18,717 nt of DNA, from contig NW_019091370.1 in NCBI RefSeq assembly GCF_001949145.1, positions 208,948-227,664 of the forward strand, given 5' to 3'. The position numbers and the translations under genes are program-made. Each line of letters starts with the position of its first letter. Position 1 is the first letter of the stretch. Source of the stretch: Acanthaster planci (Eukaryota > Echinodermata > Asteroidea > Valvatida > Acanthasteridae). This document shows, in pieces, positions 9,101 through 16,814 of this stretch. The notes beneath the pieces are model-generated. The model was not told the DNA's origin, did no database searches, and saw only the letters and a program-made list of their open reading frames with translations.

Positions 9101-9960
9101 TTAGATAATACCATCTCCCTTCCAGTGGCCATTTTCTTACCTGATAGTGACGATCTCTGTGATAGCAGAAGGAATGTGCCATTTGCAAGCTTCACCGTTG
9201 GGATAGTTACCAGGGTAATTAGGGCTTGTGACATTTCCTCTGAACTCTTGCAAGGTTTGGCCACAGTCTTAACACAGTCACAAAAGGAGAAACCACACAT
9301 GAAGGCATTTATCTGTACACGCACATATAGTTCTACTGCAACAAAAGTTTGGACTAAAGTGTGTATGTTTAAAATCAGCCTCAAGGAAACCGGCTGGGTA
9401 AGTGCATAATTTCAAATTAAAAACCAAAACAGATGCTCCATGTGGAATTTTATTAATGTATTCGTGCAATTTAAGCAGAAAGTACTACAGGTGAACCGGT
9501 CTTCCCTTCACAGCACAAAGGATCCAACTTACATGTACTTCAAGTCACTAAATTTATCTCATCTAATTTTAGGGTCAATTATGTTGGTTAGTGCACTTGC
9601 TTTTCTATGTTTTCTGACAAGGCCAAGTGTGACGTATCTTGCTACACACTATTTCATCTGCAACCTGATCTGTAATGTGTACCAGTAAGTTTGTGGACAC
9701 TTTGTGCACGACTTGGTACACCTGTTCATATCAGTTCAAACCAAAACGTCCCAACCTTCGAGGCAATCATATGTTATCCAACTGTTGTCTTTTTTTTTTC
9801 TTTCTAACTCAAGAATCTTGATTTCCGGATCAAGAACTTTCAGTGACAGGACATCATATGACAAAATACCTGCGTTTACGCATTCAGCTGCCTTGTACAA
9901 GAATATCAGCAAAACTGCAAGAAAACATAAAAAAAACAAACATAAAAATTGTGTTAACAT
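1980..9960 (-). CDS. LRP12: LRP12/LRP3/LRP10-family receptor, spliced gene (whole coding span)
   Basis: Single-pass type I membrane receptor of the LDL-receptor-related subfamily that includes LRP3, LRP10 and LRP12. Joining exons 9870-9960, 9141-9267, 8431-8633, 7658-7798, 6945-7127, 5952-6130, 5472-5637, 4961-5080, 3710-3955 and 1980-3187 on the minus strand gives one open frame of about 887 codons ending in TAA at 1982-1980. Every junction is GT-AG and the phases match. Domains by residue: hydrophobic leader 1-30, CUB1 32-140, LDLa1 148-185, LDLa2 200-239, CUB2 243-363, LDLa3 366-402, LDLa4 406-444, LDLa5 449-485, transmembrane about 491-513, tail 514-887. Order and length match vertebrate LRP12 as I remember it, and the membrane and juxtamembrane block is nearly identical. 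No NPxY endocytic motif is visible, unlike LDLR. Family members are endocytic and Golgi-sorting receptors; a ligand cannot be inferred. It may be the single invertebrate counterpart of LRP3, LRP10 and LRP12. The family call is secure; the first exon is not. Confidence 0.93.
3188..3709 (-). other. Intron between LDLa5 exon and membrane/tail exon
   Basis: GTAAGT donor and ATTTTGCAG acceptor, phase 1. It contains a G-run at about 3425-3431 and otherwise unremarkable AT-rich DNA. Retention would add 17 residues after C485 and then stop (3659-3657), giving a form without the membrane helix. Confidence 0.8.
3710..3955 (-). CDS. LRP12: Exon: LDLa4 and LDLa5
   Basis: Acceptor CATTCTCAG before 3955 and donor CTGTT|GTAAGT after 3710, phase 1 on both sides. 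Two LDLa repeats lie on one exon. LDLa4 (406-444) has an insert of several residues before [10 protein letters not shown] and ends V-D-E-K-L-C. LDLa5 (449-485) ends G-E-D-E-A-I-C. The other three LDLa repeats each have their own exon. Only a few residues separate LDLa5 from the membrane helix in the next exon. Confidence 0.94.
3956..4960 (-). other. Intron between LDLa3 and LDLa4 exons
   Basis: About 1 kb, GTAAGT donor, phase 1. It contains a perfect 8-bp stem with 4-nt loop at 4231-4250 (aatgacac/gtgtcatt). I see no coding segment or other element in it. Confidence 0.8.
4961..5080 (-). CDS. LRP12: Exon: LDLa3
   Basis: Acceptor TTCCACAG before 5080 and donor CTCAG|GTAAGT after 4961, phase 1 on both sides, exactly 40 codons. 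Residues 366-402 form one LDLa repeat with six cysteines. The loop reads C-D-G-I-M-A-C then G-Q-D-E: alanine sits where a calcium-binding aspartate is usual. It follows CUB2 directly, as in LRP12. Confidence 0.93.
5081..5471 (-). other. Intron between CUB2 second-half and LDLa3 exons
   Basis: 391 nt, phase 1. It holds a 13-bp inverted repeat with one mismatch, arms 5135-5147 and 5203-5215, near the acceptor of the LDLa3 exon. Nothing else stands out. Confidence 0.8.
5135..5215. repeat. Small inverted repeat in intron
   Basis: The arms gatgagacgtcgc (5135-5147) and its near reverse complement (5203-5215) differ at one position. The spacer has a small GGGT-ATTA-ACCC palindrome. The total length of about 80 bp would fit a degraded foldback element. 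Confidence 0.5.
5472..5637 (-). CDS. LRP12: Exon: second half of CUB2
   Basis: Acceptor GCAATAG before 5637, phase 0 in. Donor AAAAG|GTATAT after 5472, phase 1 out. Residues 309-363. It carries L-R-V-R-F-I-T-D and the closing K-G-F-N-A-T-F-Q, where N357 is a candidate N-glycosylation site; vertebrate LRP12 has G-F-N-A-T-Y-Q at the same place. There are no cysteines in this half, so CUB2 has only the first disulfide (C243-C269). Confidence 0.9.
5638..5951 (-). other. Intron splitting CUB2
   Basis: 314 nt, phase 0, the only phase-0 intron found in the gene. GTTAGG donor, CAATAG acceptor. No internal element recognised. Confidence 0.8.
5952..6130 (-). CDS. LRP12: Exon: first half of CUB2
   Basis: Acceptor GTACGCAG before 6130, phase 1 in. 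Donor ACG|GTTAGG after 5952, phase 0 out. Residues 249-308. CUB signature [21 protein letters not shown] and D-Y-V-K-V-Y-D-G. The donor GTTAGG is less canonical than the others, but it is the only choice that meets the phase-0 acceptor of the next exon and keeps the CUB fold. Confidence 0.92.
6131..6944 (-). other. Intron between LDLa2 and CUB2 exons
   Basis: 814 nt, GTAAGA donor, phase 1. It contains the two-copy tandem repeat at 6695-6783; the rest is plain AT-rich DNA. Confidence 0.8.
6695..6783. repeat. Two-copy imperfect tandem repeat, 44-45 bp unit
   Basis: Units 6695-6738 and 6739-6783 share GCATTTTCCCTGTGTTTT, GACATTC and AACTGNGAAA blocks with a handful of substitutions and a 1-nt length difference. 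The divergence points to an old local duplication. It lies within an intron. Confidence 0.8.
6945..7127 (-). CDS. LRP12: Exon: linker, LDLa2 and start of CUB2
   Basis: Acceptor CCTTTGCAG before 7127 and donor AAAG|GTAAGA after 6945, phase 1 on both sides. A Thr/Pro-rich linker (T-T-S-A-Y-T-T-P-P) precedes LDLa2 at residues 200-239, which has six cysteines with wide spacing before [10 protein letters not shown] and ends R-D-E-A-P-C. The exon ends with the first CUB2 cysteine, C243. The linker and wide spacing also resemble vertebrate LRP12. Confidence 0.93.
7128..7657 (-). other. Intron between LDLa1 and LDLa2 exons
   Basis: 530 nt, GTAAAG donor, CTTTGCAG acceptor, phase 1. No repeat or coding segment recognised. 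Confidence 0.8.
7658..7798 (-). CDS. LRP12: Exon: LDLa1
   Basis: Acceptor ATCTGCAG before 7798 and donor CAAG|GTAAAG after 7658, phase 1 on both sides. One LDL-receptor class A repeat at residues 148-185 with six cysteines and the closing D-G-S-D-E calcium loop. Two acidic calcium-ligand positions are substituted (C-N-D-V-R-E-C where the consensus is C-D-x-x-x-D-C). Vertebrate LRP12, as I recall it, shows the same N and E substitutions, so this looks like a family feature rather than decay. Confidence 0.93.
7799..8430 (-). other. Intron between CUB1 and LDLa1 exons
   Basis: 632 nt, GTGTGT donor, TCTGCAG acceptor, phase 1. It carries the perfect 28-bp tandem duplication at 7842-7897, which starts about 44 nt from the acceptor. 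Otherwise featureless. Confidence 0.8.
7842..7897. repeat. Perfect 28-bp tandem duplication
   Basis: The 28-nt unit at 7842-7869 (starting atcctttaggcaaattgtct) is repeated without any difference at 7870-7897. Complete identity suggests a recent replication-slippage event, a possible polymorphism, or an assembly artefact. It lies close to the acceptor of the LDLa1 exon but outside the expected pyrimidine tract. Confidence 0.95.
8431..8633 (-). CDS. LRP12: Exon: second half of CUB1
   Basis: Acceptor TCAACAG before 8633, phase 2 in. Donor AGAG|GTGTGT after 8431, phase 1 out. It encodes residues 73-140. The R-F-I-Y-F strand, C-E-E-D-N-L-S-I-G turn, Y-C-G and the closing K-G-F-K-I-E-Y-F complete a CUB fold; C85-C102 would be the second disulfide. 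A second AG at 8608-8607 is also in frame and would skip nine residues of a core strand, so the upstream acceptor is preferred because it restores the CUB core. Confidence 0.92.
8634..9140 (-). other. Intron splitting CUB1
   Basis: 507 nt, GTAAGA donor, phase 2, the only phase-2 intron found. It contains TACATGTA-like palindromes near 8671 and no other element. Confidence 0.8.
9141..9267 (-). CDS. LRP12: Exon: first half of CUB1
   Basis: Acceptor TTAAG at 9269-9268, phase 1 in. Donor ATCAG|GTAAGA after 9141, phase 2 out. It encodes residues 31-72 and begins D-C-G-Q-T-L. CUB hallmarks are the opening C-G, the [10 protein letters not shown] strand turn, and the C-K-W that pairs with the first cysteine (C32-C58). 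N42-V-T is a candidate N-glycosylation site. The short exon continues without a break into the beta strand encoded at 8633, giving T-I-R-F-I-Y-F across the junction. Confidence 0.92.
9268..9869 (-). other. Intron between signal-peptide exon and CUB1
   Basis: 602 nt, GTATTT donor, phase 1. The acceptor TTAAG has a modest pyrimidine tract. It contains a poly-T/poly-A run near 9789-9802 and no coding segment I can support. Confidence 0.75.
9870..9960 (-). CDS. LRP12: N-terminal exon: signal peptide (start uncertain)
   Basis: The donor is CGCAG|GTATTT, with the last exon base at 9870, phase 1. It joins the next exon to make a GAC codon just before CUB1. Two readings are possible. In one, the exon is a 45-nt micro-exon, 9870-9914, preceded by a textbook pyrimidine tract and TTGCAG acceptor; the start codon is then in an upstream exon ending in phase 1. 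In the other, that tract is coding: from ATG at 9960-9958 the frame reads M-L-T-Q followed by an 18-residue hydrophobic run, then YKAAECVNA, a convincing signal peptide with a plausible cleavage after VNA. The frame stays open upstream to an ATG at 10026-10024, which has a purine at -3 and G at +4. RNA data are needed to choose. The segment 9870-9914 is coding in both readings. Confidence 0.6.
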
Positions 9961-12157
9961 TTGACATGTCAGAATAGAAAATTTCAGGCACATCAAGGGG
10001 CAACAGGTCGGGGGGGTCTCAGCCATGACTACCTGTATCTGGTGGTTTGCAGTAAGTAAAACTCAACTTCCTGAATCTGCGCAAATGCAATATTTTAATG
10101 GTAACTCAAAGCTGCACATCCATACATGTATGCTTTTACACAGTACAGGCACATGTACTGTCAAAACGTGTTCAGTAACAAGACATTTGTCAGTAGTTCT
10201 AAATACACATAATGTACGCTATAAATGTTGGATTTTGGACATTTTCTGCTGTAAGAAAGTTACATGTGTAAATACGTAGATGAACACATCCCCAATTAAC
10301 ATATACACAATGAGAACACTGAGCAGGAAAATCCCCCAACACACGCACACAACTGAATCTTGCTTTACAATCCAGACTGGCTTCTTTCAACACTAGAATC
10401 AATTCAAGCAAGAAGGGTCATCCACAAACAGAATAGCAATGACCTTGCAAATTTTTTGCATTGTATCGTACATGTATGCATCATGCACAATGTACATGTA
10501 CACACAAACGTGAATATTAGAGAAGGAAATAGCAACCCAAAATATGAAATATCTAGTTATATTTTGCTGTACATGTACACATAGGCCTTGATTCCATATC
10601 ATTCATGTCATTACTGCGCTGCAATAGGCCTGCATACATACATTTATACTTCAACAGATTATATCCAAGTAAATTTGAGTAAAAAGGTTTTCGATTCATC
10701 CAAGCTGACAAATACTGAAACTTGTGATGTCATCCATCTTCATCTTATTGTATCAAATACAGTACTGTACTTGCTAGAGCAAGATATTCAGAGAGGTAGA
10801 ACAGTGCATACAATGCTTGAAATTGAAAACACAACAGGCCTTACATCGAAACATTTCTATAAGTACCGGTAGTCCAAGACCATACAGGGACAAAAACCTC
10901 AGAATGAACTCACCTTTGCATAAAGAACTTTTTTCTTTTAATCAAAATTCTAATCTTCCTCGTTCCTTCCACACATGCATCAATTAGGAGGTCCTAAGAT
11001 CAGTCTGAAGGTTACCATGGAGATACACATATGCATTACCATTTCATGTAAGTGCCCTTTGCAATTGAAAAAGAGCAAACGATGTGCCTATGGATTCCTG
11101 TGCAGTTATTTTGGAGAATTCAGGAAGGTCCCAAGCAAAAATGCACTGGCATTCAAGGATACTAAGTTTAATGCAACTGTCTACTGAGTTTTGAGTAAAA
11201 AGATTTGGTACTATAAAGTGTATCACTTAACAACATGTTTCTTTTAATTTGTGTGCCTTTTTATTGAATAGAATAAACTTGTACATGTAGTCTCAGTATT
11301 TTATTGAAGTCTGTCCCTTCAAACCGTTTTCAATCCATTTGATGTTAGTCTACAGAAGTTGAGTCACTTACACTGAGTCATCCAATTACTAGATTTTACA
11401 CCAACACTGAACAGGTGCCAACAATAATTGTACATGTATGCATGCATGCTTCAAATCAATCCACATAGAAGGATTTACTACGCCATGCAGTTTGTGTAAC
11501 CCACACCGCAAGTCTATTTTTATCTGGAAACCACATCAAATTGAAATGTATCGATAAGTAAGATTTTTCCATTTGATTGCATAAGTTTCACTTTATCAAC
11601 TGTAAACTTTATCAGTCATAATCCTCTACTACAAATGTAGTCTACAATACATCTACATGTTTATGTACCCGTGTATGTGAATATGTATACAGTCCACACA
11701 TACATGTACATCTTCCTACAAGTACAAACACACCTACTGATGATAGAACCACCCCTGTTACTTTGTGTTATGCACAGGAAGGCACCGTTTTAATTTGCCT
11801 GGATGTTTTATCAACTTGGCTAAAGTTCAAGTTGGGGCAACTGACGTTCTCAGTACATGTAGTAAGCAAACAAGCTTAGGTGCAGCGGTAAAGGTATATA
11901 ATGAAAGAGCCTTTGGGAAACCTGTAGGATCCTTGATTTTGAAGCATGTGTTACCACAAAGTTAAGTGTACCGTACATGTAATTTTATACCAGTGCAAGC
12001 ACTGGGGTAATAGACAGCAGCAGAAAATCAAGTGTACGGATAATTTGCCTACTTATTTCAGCACATACATGTACCCTGCTGATAACTTCAGTACTGAATA
12101 TATTTGACAGAAAGCTGAAAAACTAATGCACAAGCATCCACTAACCCTAACCCCCTA

Positions 12158-12538
12158 GGTCCGTTTTGCTACGGACCCTCCTCAATCCTCCAATTTGAGG
12201 GATGAAAAAATTGGATTCTCCCTCGATCTTCCAAAATACTCCAAAATTTCTTGAAAATGTTACTTACAGGTACGCCTACTGCCTCAATCCTACAAAATCC
12301 TCCGGCAATTCCTGCCATTATGTTGAGGCAGTGCAACTGGCATTCTTGAGCAGTGCGGTTGATTCAAAAGAAATATCAGGCTGAATTTATGCATGACTGA
12401 ACAAGAACAACTCAAGGTCTAACCCACGACTGTCACTCATGGCATCCTTTACAATCAGCCATGCACTTTTGCCATTCACCATCATTCCTCCAGAATCCTC
12501 CAAAACCACCAGAAGGATTTTGGAGGATTGAGGAGGGT
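12158..12538. mobile_element. MITE-like foldback element (putative)
   Basis: A 17-bp perfect inverted repeat, arms 12175-12191 and 12522-12538 (accctcctcaatcctcc and its complement), encloses about 330 bp. The left end adds a 7-bp hairpin with 6-nt loop, 12158-12164 with 12171-12177. The right end adds a 12-bp perfect hairpin, 12494-12505 with 12518-12529. The interior repeats the words AATCCTCC and CCAAAAT. There is no coding capacity. The structure suits a non-autonomous DNA element; the exact ends and target duplication were not found. Confidence 0.55.
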
Positions 12539-12616
12539 TTGGGTTCTAATGCCCACGATATATCAGCAGACCCCTTGTGTATGATGTCAAGTTAGAGGCA
12601 AGCCTCGAAATGAATG

Positions 12617-12680
12617 CTTACCCATTTACCGGCGGTAAGTGGATTTCCCAAGTGGTAAGGAACTTCAAAAAATGGGTAAG
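12617..12680. repeat. 11-bp perfect inverted repeat
   Basis: The arms cttacccattt (12617-12627) and aaatgggtaag (12670-12680) are exact complements around a 42-nt spacer that contains further GGTAAG/CTTACC words. This is a small hairpin of unknown significance next to the MITE-like block. Confidence 0.6.
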
Positions 12681-14070
12681 TTGCTGGGCAAGAGTGAATT
12701 AAAGCCACGGTGGAGATTGAGTGAGAATAATGAATAAACATATGAATAATTCATTTATAAACAAAGAAAAACTTGTGTGAATGTTTCTATTTTCACTTAG
12801 CTCATTTAACTTATTTACTCCAGGTTTCCCACGGCCGGACATCCGGCCTGGAACCAAGCTAAACTGTATACACTGCAATCCGCGATCCCATGTATCCTCG
12901 TTCAGCCATCAAACAGTTCTGGAGCTCCATGTAATGCATGCGACTGAATCTATTACTGCAAACGGACATGTACAGTATGCGCATACAGTGATACGTATCT
13001 GTGTGGCCCGAAGCATAAGCCTTGTGTATAAACAGCATCCTGGGACCTCCCAGTCATCGTGTTGTGATTGGCTACCAATGAAACATCAATATTCATAACT
13101 GTGTCATTGGGACTCATTATAGCCATTCCTGCGTAAGCGAAAGTACCGTAGTGACTAACAATCTCCACTGTAACTCGCAGGAAGTGCACATTTCACTATG
13201 AATTCGTCTTGATATAAAGTTAGTAACTTTTGCTTTGCTGATAGAGGATTTCGTGACAAATGGTGCAAGGCGTGCAAAGTTATTGCGTCATTTATCATCA
13301 CACGGGGTCGTGTGATTGATTGTACGAGCTTTCAAACAATTTATGGACATTAATTCATCGAAAAGTCAGTGCAACAAAAAGGTGTAATTGTCCGAAGAGG
13401 TTTCTGACTTGGATACATTCTTTGACAAGACTGATCCTCAAGTTATAAATCCTCGGAAAAACCAGTTGATGGCATACACCGTAGACCATCCAAAACACTT
13501 AATTTAAGAAAAATTTCCCCACCATAACATTTTTGACCCAAAAACTTTAGAAGAAAACAAAAACATACTACCCACCTACCCAACTTATTTTGTTTTCAAT
13601 GTACATGTAACAGGACAACTATTATTTCGTTTGGCCTAATCTGACAATGAACCGATTGGAAAGTCATTCTTAGGAATGGGTATGTGGAAAGTCAGAGGTG
13701 GGCATAGTAAGTGAAAAAAAAGAGTTAAATTTGAGGCTTGGTTAAAGGGCATTACTTTCTTCCTCTAGGACAGGCTCGAGTAAACCTTTTGTGCATTCAC
13801 TGTCATTAAATCTAAATAAAATACAGGTCCTCTGTGAGGGCACTCCATGTAGGCCCTCTATACAAAACATGCCATTTTACCTGAAAATATTTTCAAACAT
13901 GTTGAATTTGGGCCAGGTCCACTTGTAAGGTCACCTTGCATTTTTTCTGTTCTCATCTGCGAGGAAGAAACAAAATTCATTAGTTATGATAAGCACAAAA
14001 TTTGCAGTTTCTCAAAGTACCACAAAACAACATTATCAAAAGTGATTCACTTACATGTATCATCAATTTA

Positions 14071-14093
14071 AATAATAATAATAATAATAATAA
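14071..14093. repeat. (AAT)n microsatellite
   Basis: About seven and a half uninterrupted AAT units. A simple repeat that is likely length-polymorphic. Confidence 0.95.
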
Positions 14094-16153
14094 CACAGTT
14101 TTTATGTGCCACATCAAACCAAAGTCTTGATGCACTTCACCAGAAACAATACATCCATATTTTCATGTTTGTTTGAAAGGATTTTACTGCGTCTGCCTGC
14201 TTCCCATGCTTATGTAACCTAAATCACTGGGCCATAAAGAACACATAAGAGATAAAGAGAGACATGCATTAACAAACCAGGGGCCACACTGCAGCAATGA
14301 CGCACTTGATCTTACGAAGTACATGTATTATGTACTGTTTTAGTGTTTACACGTTCAAGTGCATCCTCTAGTGTGTCAAGAGTTTAATTAAAGCTTTGCC
14401 GACACCATAAATTCCAAATCTGCTTCTGTTGTGGTTTACTGGGTTACCACACAAGAGCAAAGAATTCCGTATCAAGCCACCATGTTTCTTGAGTAGAAAA
14501 AATTAGTTAACAAATATCATGAAGAACCCCAATTTCGCACATTACATGTATATTCAAATATTCACACATTCAACTTTCTTGGTGCTCTTTGTCCCAAATA
14601 TGTAATGACCTTAATTTCCCTCTGACGATCATCCATAACATCAGCCTTTTTTCTCTTTGCAGTCACATGGAAATTGAAAACTTTTCAAGTGAGTATTTGG
14701 GAGAAAATGTACAACAGCAGAGGCATGGTACAAATATACATGTACATCACAACTCAGCGACTATCCCTAAACTCAGACAAGTCTTTTTATTCAGAGACAA
14801 AATCAGTCCCCCAAGAGAGAATGTCCCCCCGAATGGGGCAAATTGTTTTTTTAAGTGGGCTTGGTGACAATCTTACCATTGCCCTGAAGATCCTTTAAAT
14901 GTCATAATTGGATTCAGCAGAAGAAAACACCCAAGGCTACCTTTATAAAAATACTACTGTTTACTTCTAGGATTACAAGCAGGAGTCTGGCATGGGAAAG
15001 AAATGGTACTAGAAAAGGACCGCTTTAAATAAACTTTTCTGAACATCAATCCTTTACATTGTTAATAAAGTGACATGGCAGAGAGCTCATAAAAAAACAA
15101 CTGAAATGACTTACATGAATGGAAAATATGGGAGAGAAAATTGACCCAAGCCCAATGCACGTGTGTTGCATGGGCACAGTTAAGTTGCGAAGAGTGGACA
15201 GTTCACCATACATCCTGAGTTCAATGTATAGATAAGCAATTTCTTGGAAATGTCTGCAACCCTCTGATCACTTTGCAAGGCCCCATTCCCCTACACCAGG
15301 GTTACTGATAAAAGGCGGGCTAGTTTGTATACACTTTTGCATGACAAATCTTCAACGAGGGCGGTATTAGGTTAAATGTGCCCGTGCAACGCACGTGCAG
15401 CGAGCACAGGCCTGCATTTGGCATCATGAAATAATTGTTGGTAGGGACCACGTGACATAGGTAATGATCAACAAGTCTTGTGTCCAGACCATGTAAAGCA
15501 CGCTCATGCATACGTCTTTGGGGGACCATGTTCGCTTGTTACAGGCCTATTTTTAATGCGAGTAGGCAACGAAAAGTTGAAGTGCTGTGCGTGTGTCAAG
15601 CAAAATGGTCGGATTTTGACAGATTTTGAAGTCAAAAATATTATTGAAGCCCCAACTGTTTGATGTTAGCATTTACGGAAGCCAGGAGGTGGCGAGAGAG
15701 TGTGTGATAGAGGTATTTTTGGTGAGTTTTTGGAATTTTTGATTACCGTTTTCACCTCACTGTATGTAATGTCGTGGAGCGTTATGACAATCTCGTCCAA
15801 AATCGTAAAAGAGGAATAGGCCTACTAACACTCCACTTAGTAGAGCTAGGGCAGCTTAGTGTCAATTCATTTGTTGGGCCTACCTGTACTGCACTTCCTG
15901 GTTCTCAATCAAATCACATCAAACTTCAGTACTCTATAGCATGTATAGGGACGTTGTAGGACTTTACACGAGAGACATGACACTTGACTGACCACAACTT
16001 GCACTCACTTACTCATTGCGCAGTGCTATACACATGCCATGCATAGGAACTGCGTACAATTAACTACAATTAACAAATCATGTTAATTTTAGTGCCAGGC
16101 ATAGCCCCACAAGTGGGGCACAGACTCATTCCTGCTCCATCCTTAGCCACACA

Positions 16154-16340
16154 TCCACATACACAATTTCATGTCGGCATACTGAAAATTTTTGGCAAAA
16201 AGACTGGACAATACCAGAACAACGTGAGTGAAATCGTTCAATAAATGGCGCTAAGAAATTGGAGAGGCTTAGGATCATCTCAGTGTGCAAAAGAAATGCC
16301 GAACATTTTCAGTACGCCGACACGAAATTGCGTATACGGA
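16154..16340. repeat. 44-bp inverted repeat nested in the left arm
   Basis: The arms 16154-16197 and 16297-16340 are complementary with seven mismatches in 44 positions. Five of the seven would be G-U wobble pairs in a minus-strand transcript. The spacer is 99 nt. It lies where the left arm of the larger inverted repeat is longer than the right, as expected for a small palindromic element inserted into an older one. Confidence 0.8.
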
Positions 16341-16417
16341 GGGACGTACTGATCAGCATCAACACACCGTCAACAAGCGTCAACACATTGATAGTAACGT
16401 CAACACACCGCCAACAC

Positions 16418-16814
16418 TTACAAAAAGCATTGAAAACAGAAAACAGACGTATTGAACTGCAATGTATATGCTTAGGAATAATTTCTATTTAATCAAGTTC
16501 ACATTTACTACATTTCAAGGGAGTTTTTTCCACGCAAAAAAATCGTCTCTGAGCAGCGTCGCTGTTCGCCGCCATCTTGCCTTCTCACGGCGTTTGGACT
16601 GTACCATGGTATACTGTATAAAGGTGACCCCCTGTAGCGTAATGGTATGGTCTGTCTGATCGAGGCTACATGGCTACAGTCTTTCGTGGTTGTGCGGAGG
16701 GTGTTATTTTCATGAAATAAAATGGCTTTTCCCCCCAAATGTTGCCTACTGTTGTTAGCCAAATTGTATATTGCTATCGAATTGCGTTTCTGTTACTTCG
16801 AATGTGATTTGGGA
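16418..16814 (-). promoter_or_regulatory. Putative promoter/first-exon region with YY1-like element
   Basis: On the minus strand, GCAAGATGGCGGCG spans 16580-16567. AAGATGGCGGC is the classical YY1 site found at start sites of many animal promoters, where its ATG often serves as start codon. The ATG at 16575-16573 opens a 28-codon frame, and a weak donor AAAT|GTAGTA after 16512 would leave phase 1, the phase needed by the 9914-9870 exon. The area is relatively CpG-rich. A plus-strand TATAAA at 16617-16622 raises the possibility of divergent transcription. This is motif-based inference only. Confidence 0.3.

Larger units (their letters stand above)
9961..16090. other. About 6 kb without a supported gene; probable first intron or 5' flank
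   Basis: Short open frames occur on both strands, but none resembles a protein domain or shows convincing splice context. If the receptor starts in a distal exon, this is its large first intron. It contains many TACATGTA palindromes (for example 10469-10476, 10493-10500, 10570-10577, 11282-11289, 11431-11438, 13602-13609), a MITE-like block at 12158-12538, a 7-bp GGCCGGA/TCCGGCC palindrome at 12833-12848, an 8-bp hairpin at 13297-13316 and an (AAT)n tract. Isolated good donor-like sites exist on the minus strand (for example 10913-10908, GTGAGT), but no frame ties them to the receptor. Confidence 0.55.

Noticed and set aside
10908-10980. Strong GTGAGT donor preceded by ATG codons on the minus strand, as an alternative first exon
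   Set aside because: The ATG frames either stop before the donor or leave phase 2, which does not fit the phase-1 exon at 9914; no hydrophobic leader is encoded.
12143-12156. Telomere-like CTAACCCTAACCCC
   Set aside because: Only about two units, next to the MITE-like block; too short to mean an interstitial telomere.
12833-12848. GGCCGGA/TCCGGCC palindrome
   Set aside because: Short, isolated, in no feature context; recorded but not given a function.
12781-13098. Plus-strand open frame of 105 codons
   Set aside because: No recognisable domain or bias towards coding composition; consistent with chance in this length of DNA.
15114-15180. GTAAGT donor with an upstream ATG frame on the minus strand as an alternative first exon
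   Set aside because: The ATG frame reaches the donor in phase 0 and the phase-1 frame has no ATG before a stop.
16617-16622. Plus-strand TATAAA as promoter of a separate gene
   Set aside because: No open frame, exon or downstream gene on the plus strand; mentioned only as possible divergent transcription.
16631-16670. tRNA A-box-like word (GTAGCGTAATGGTATGG) on the plus strand
   Set aside because: No B box (GGTTCGANTCC) at the right distance and no acceptor-stem pairing, so no tRNA is supported.
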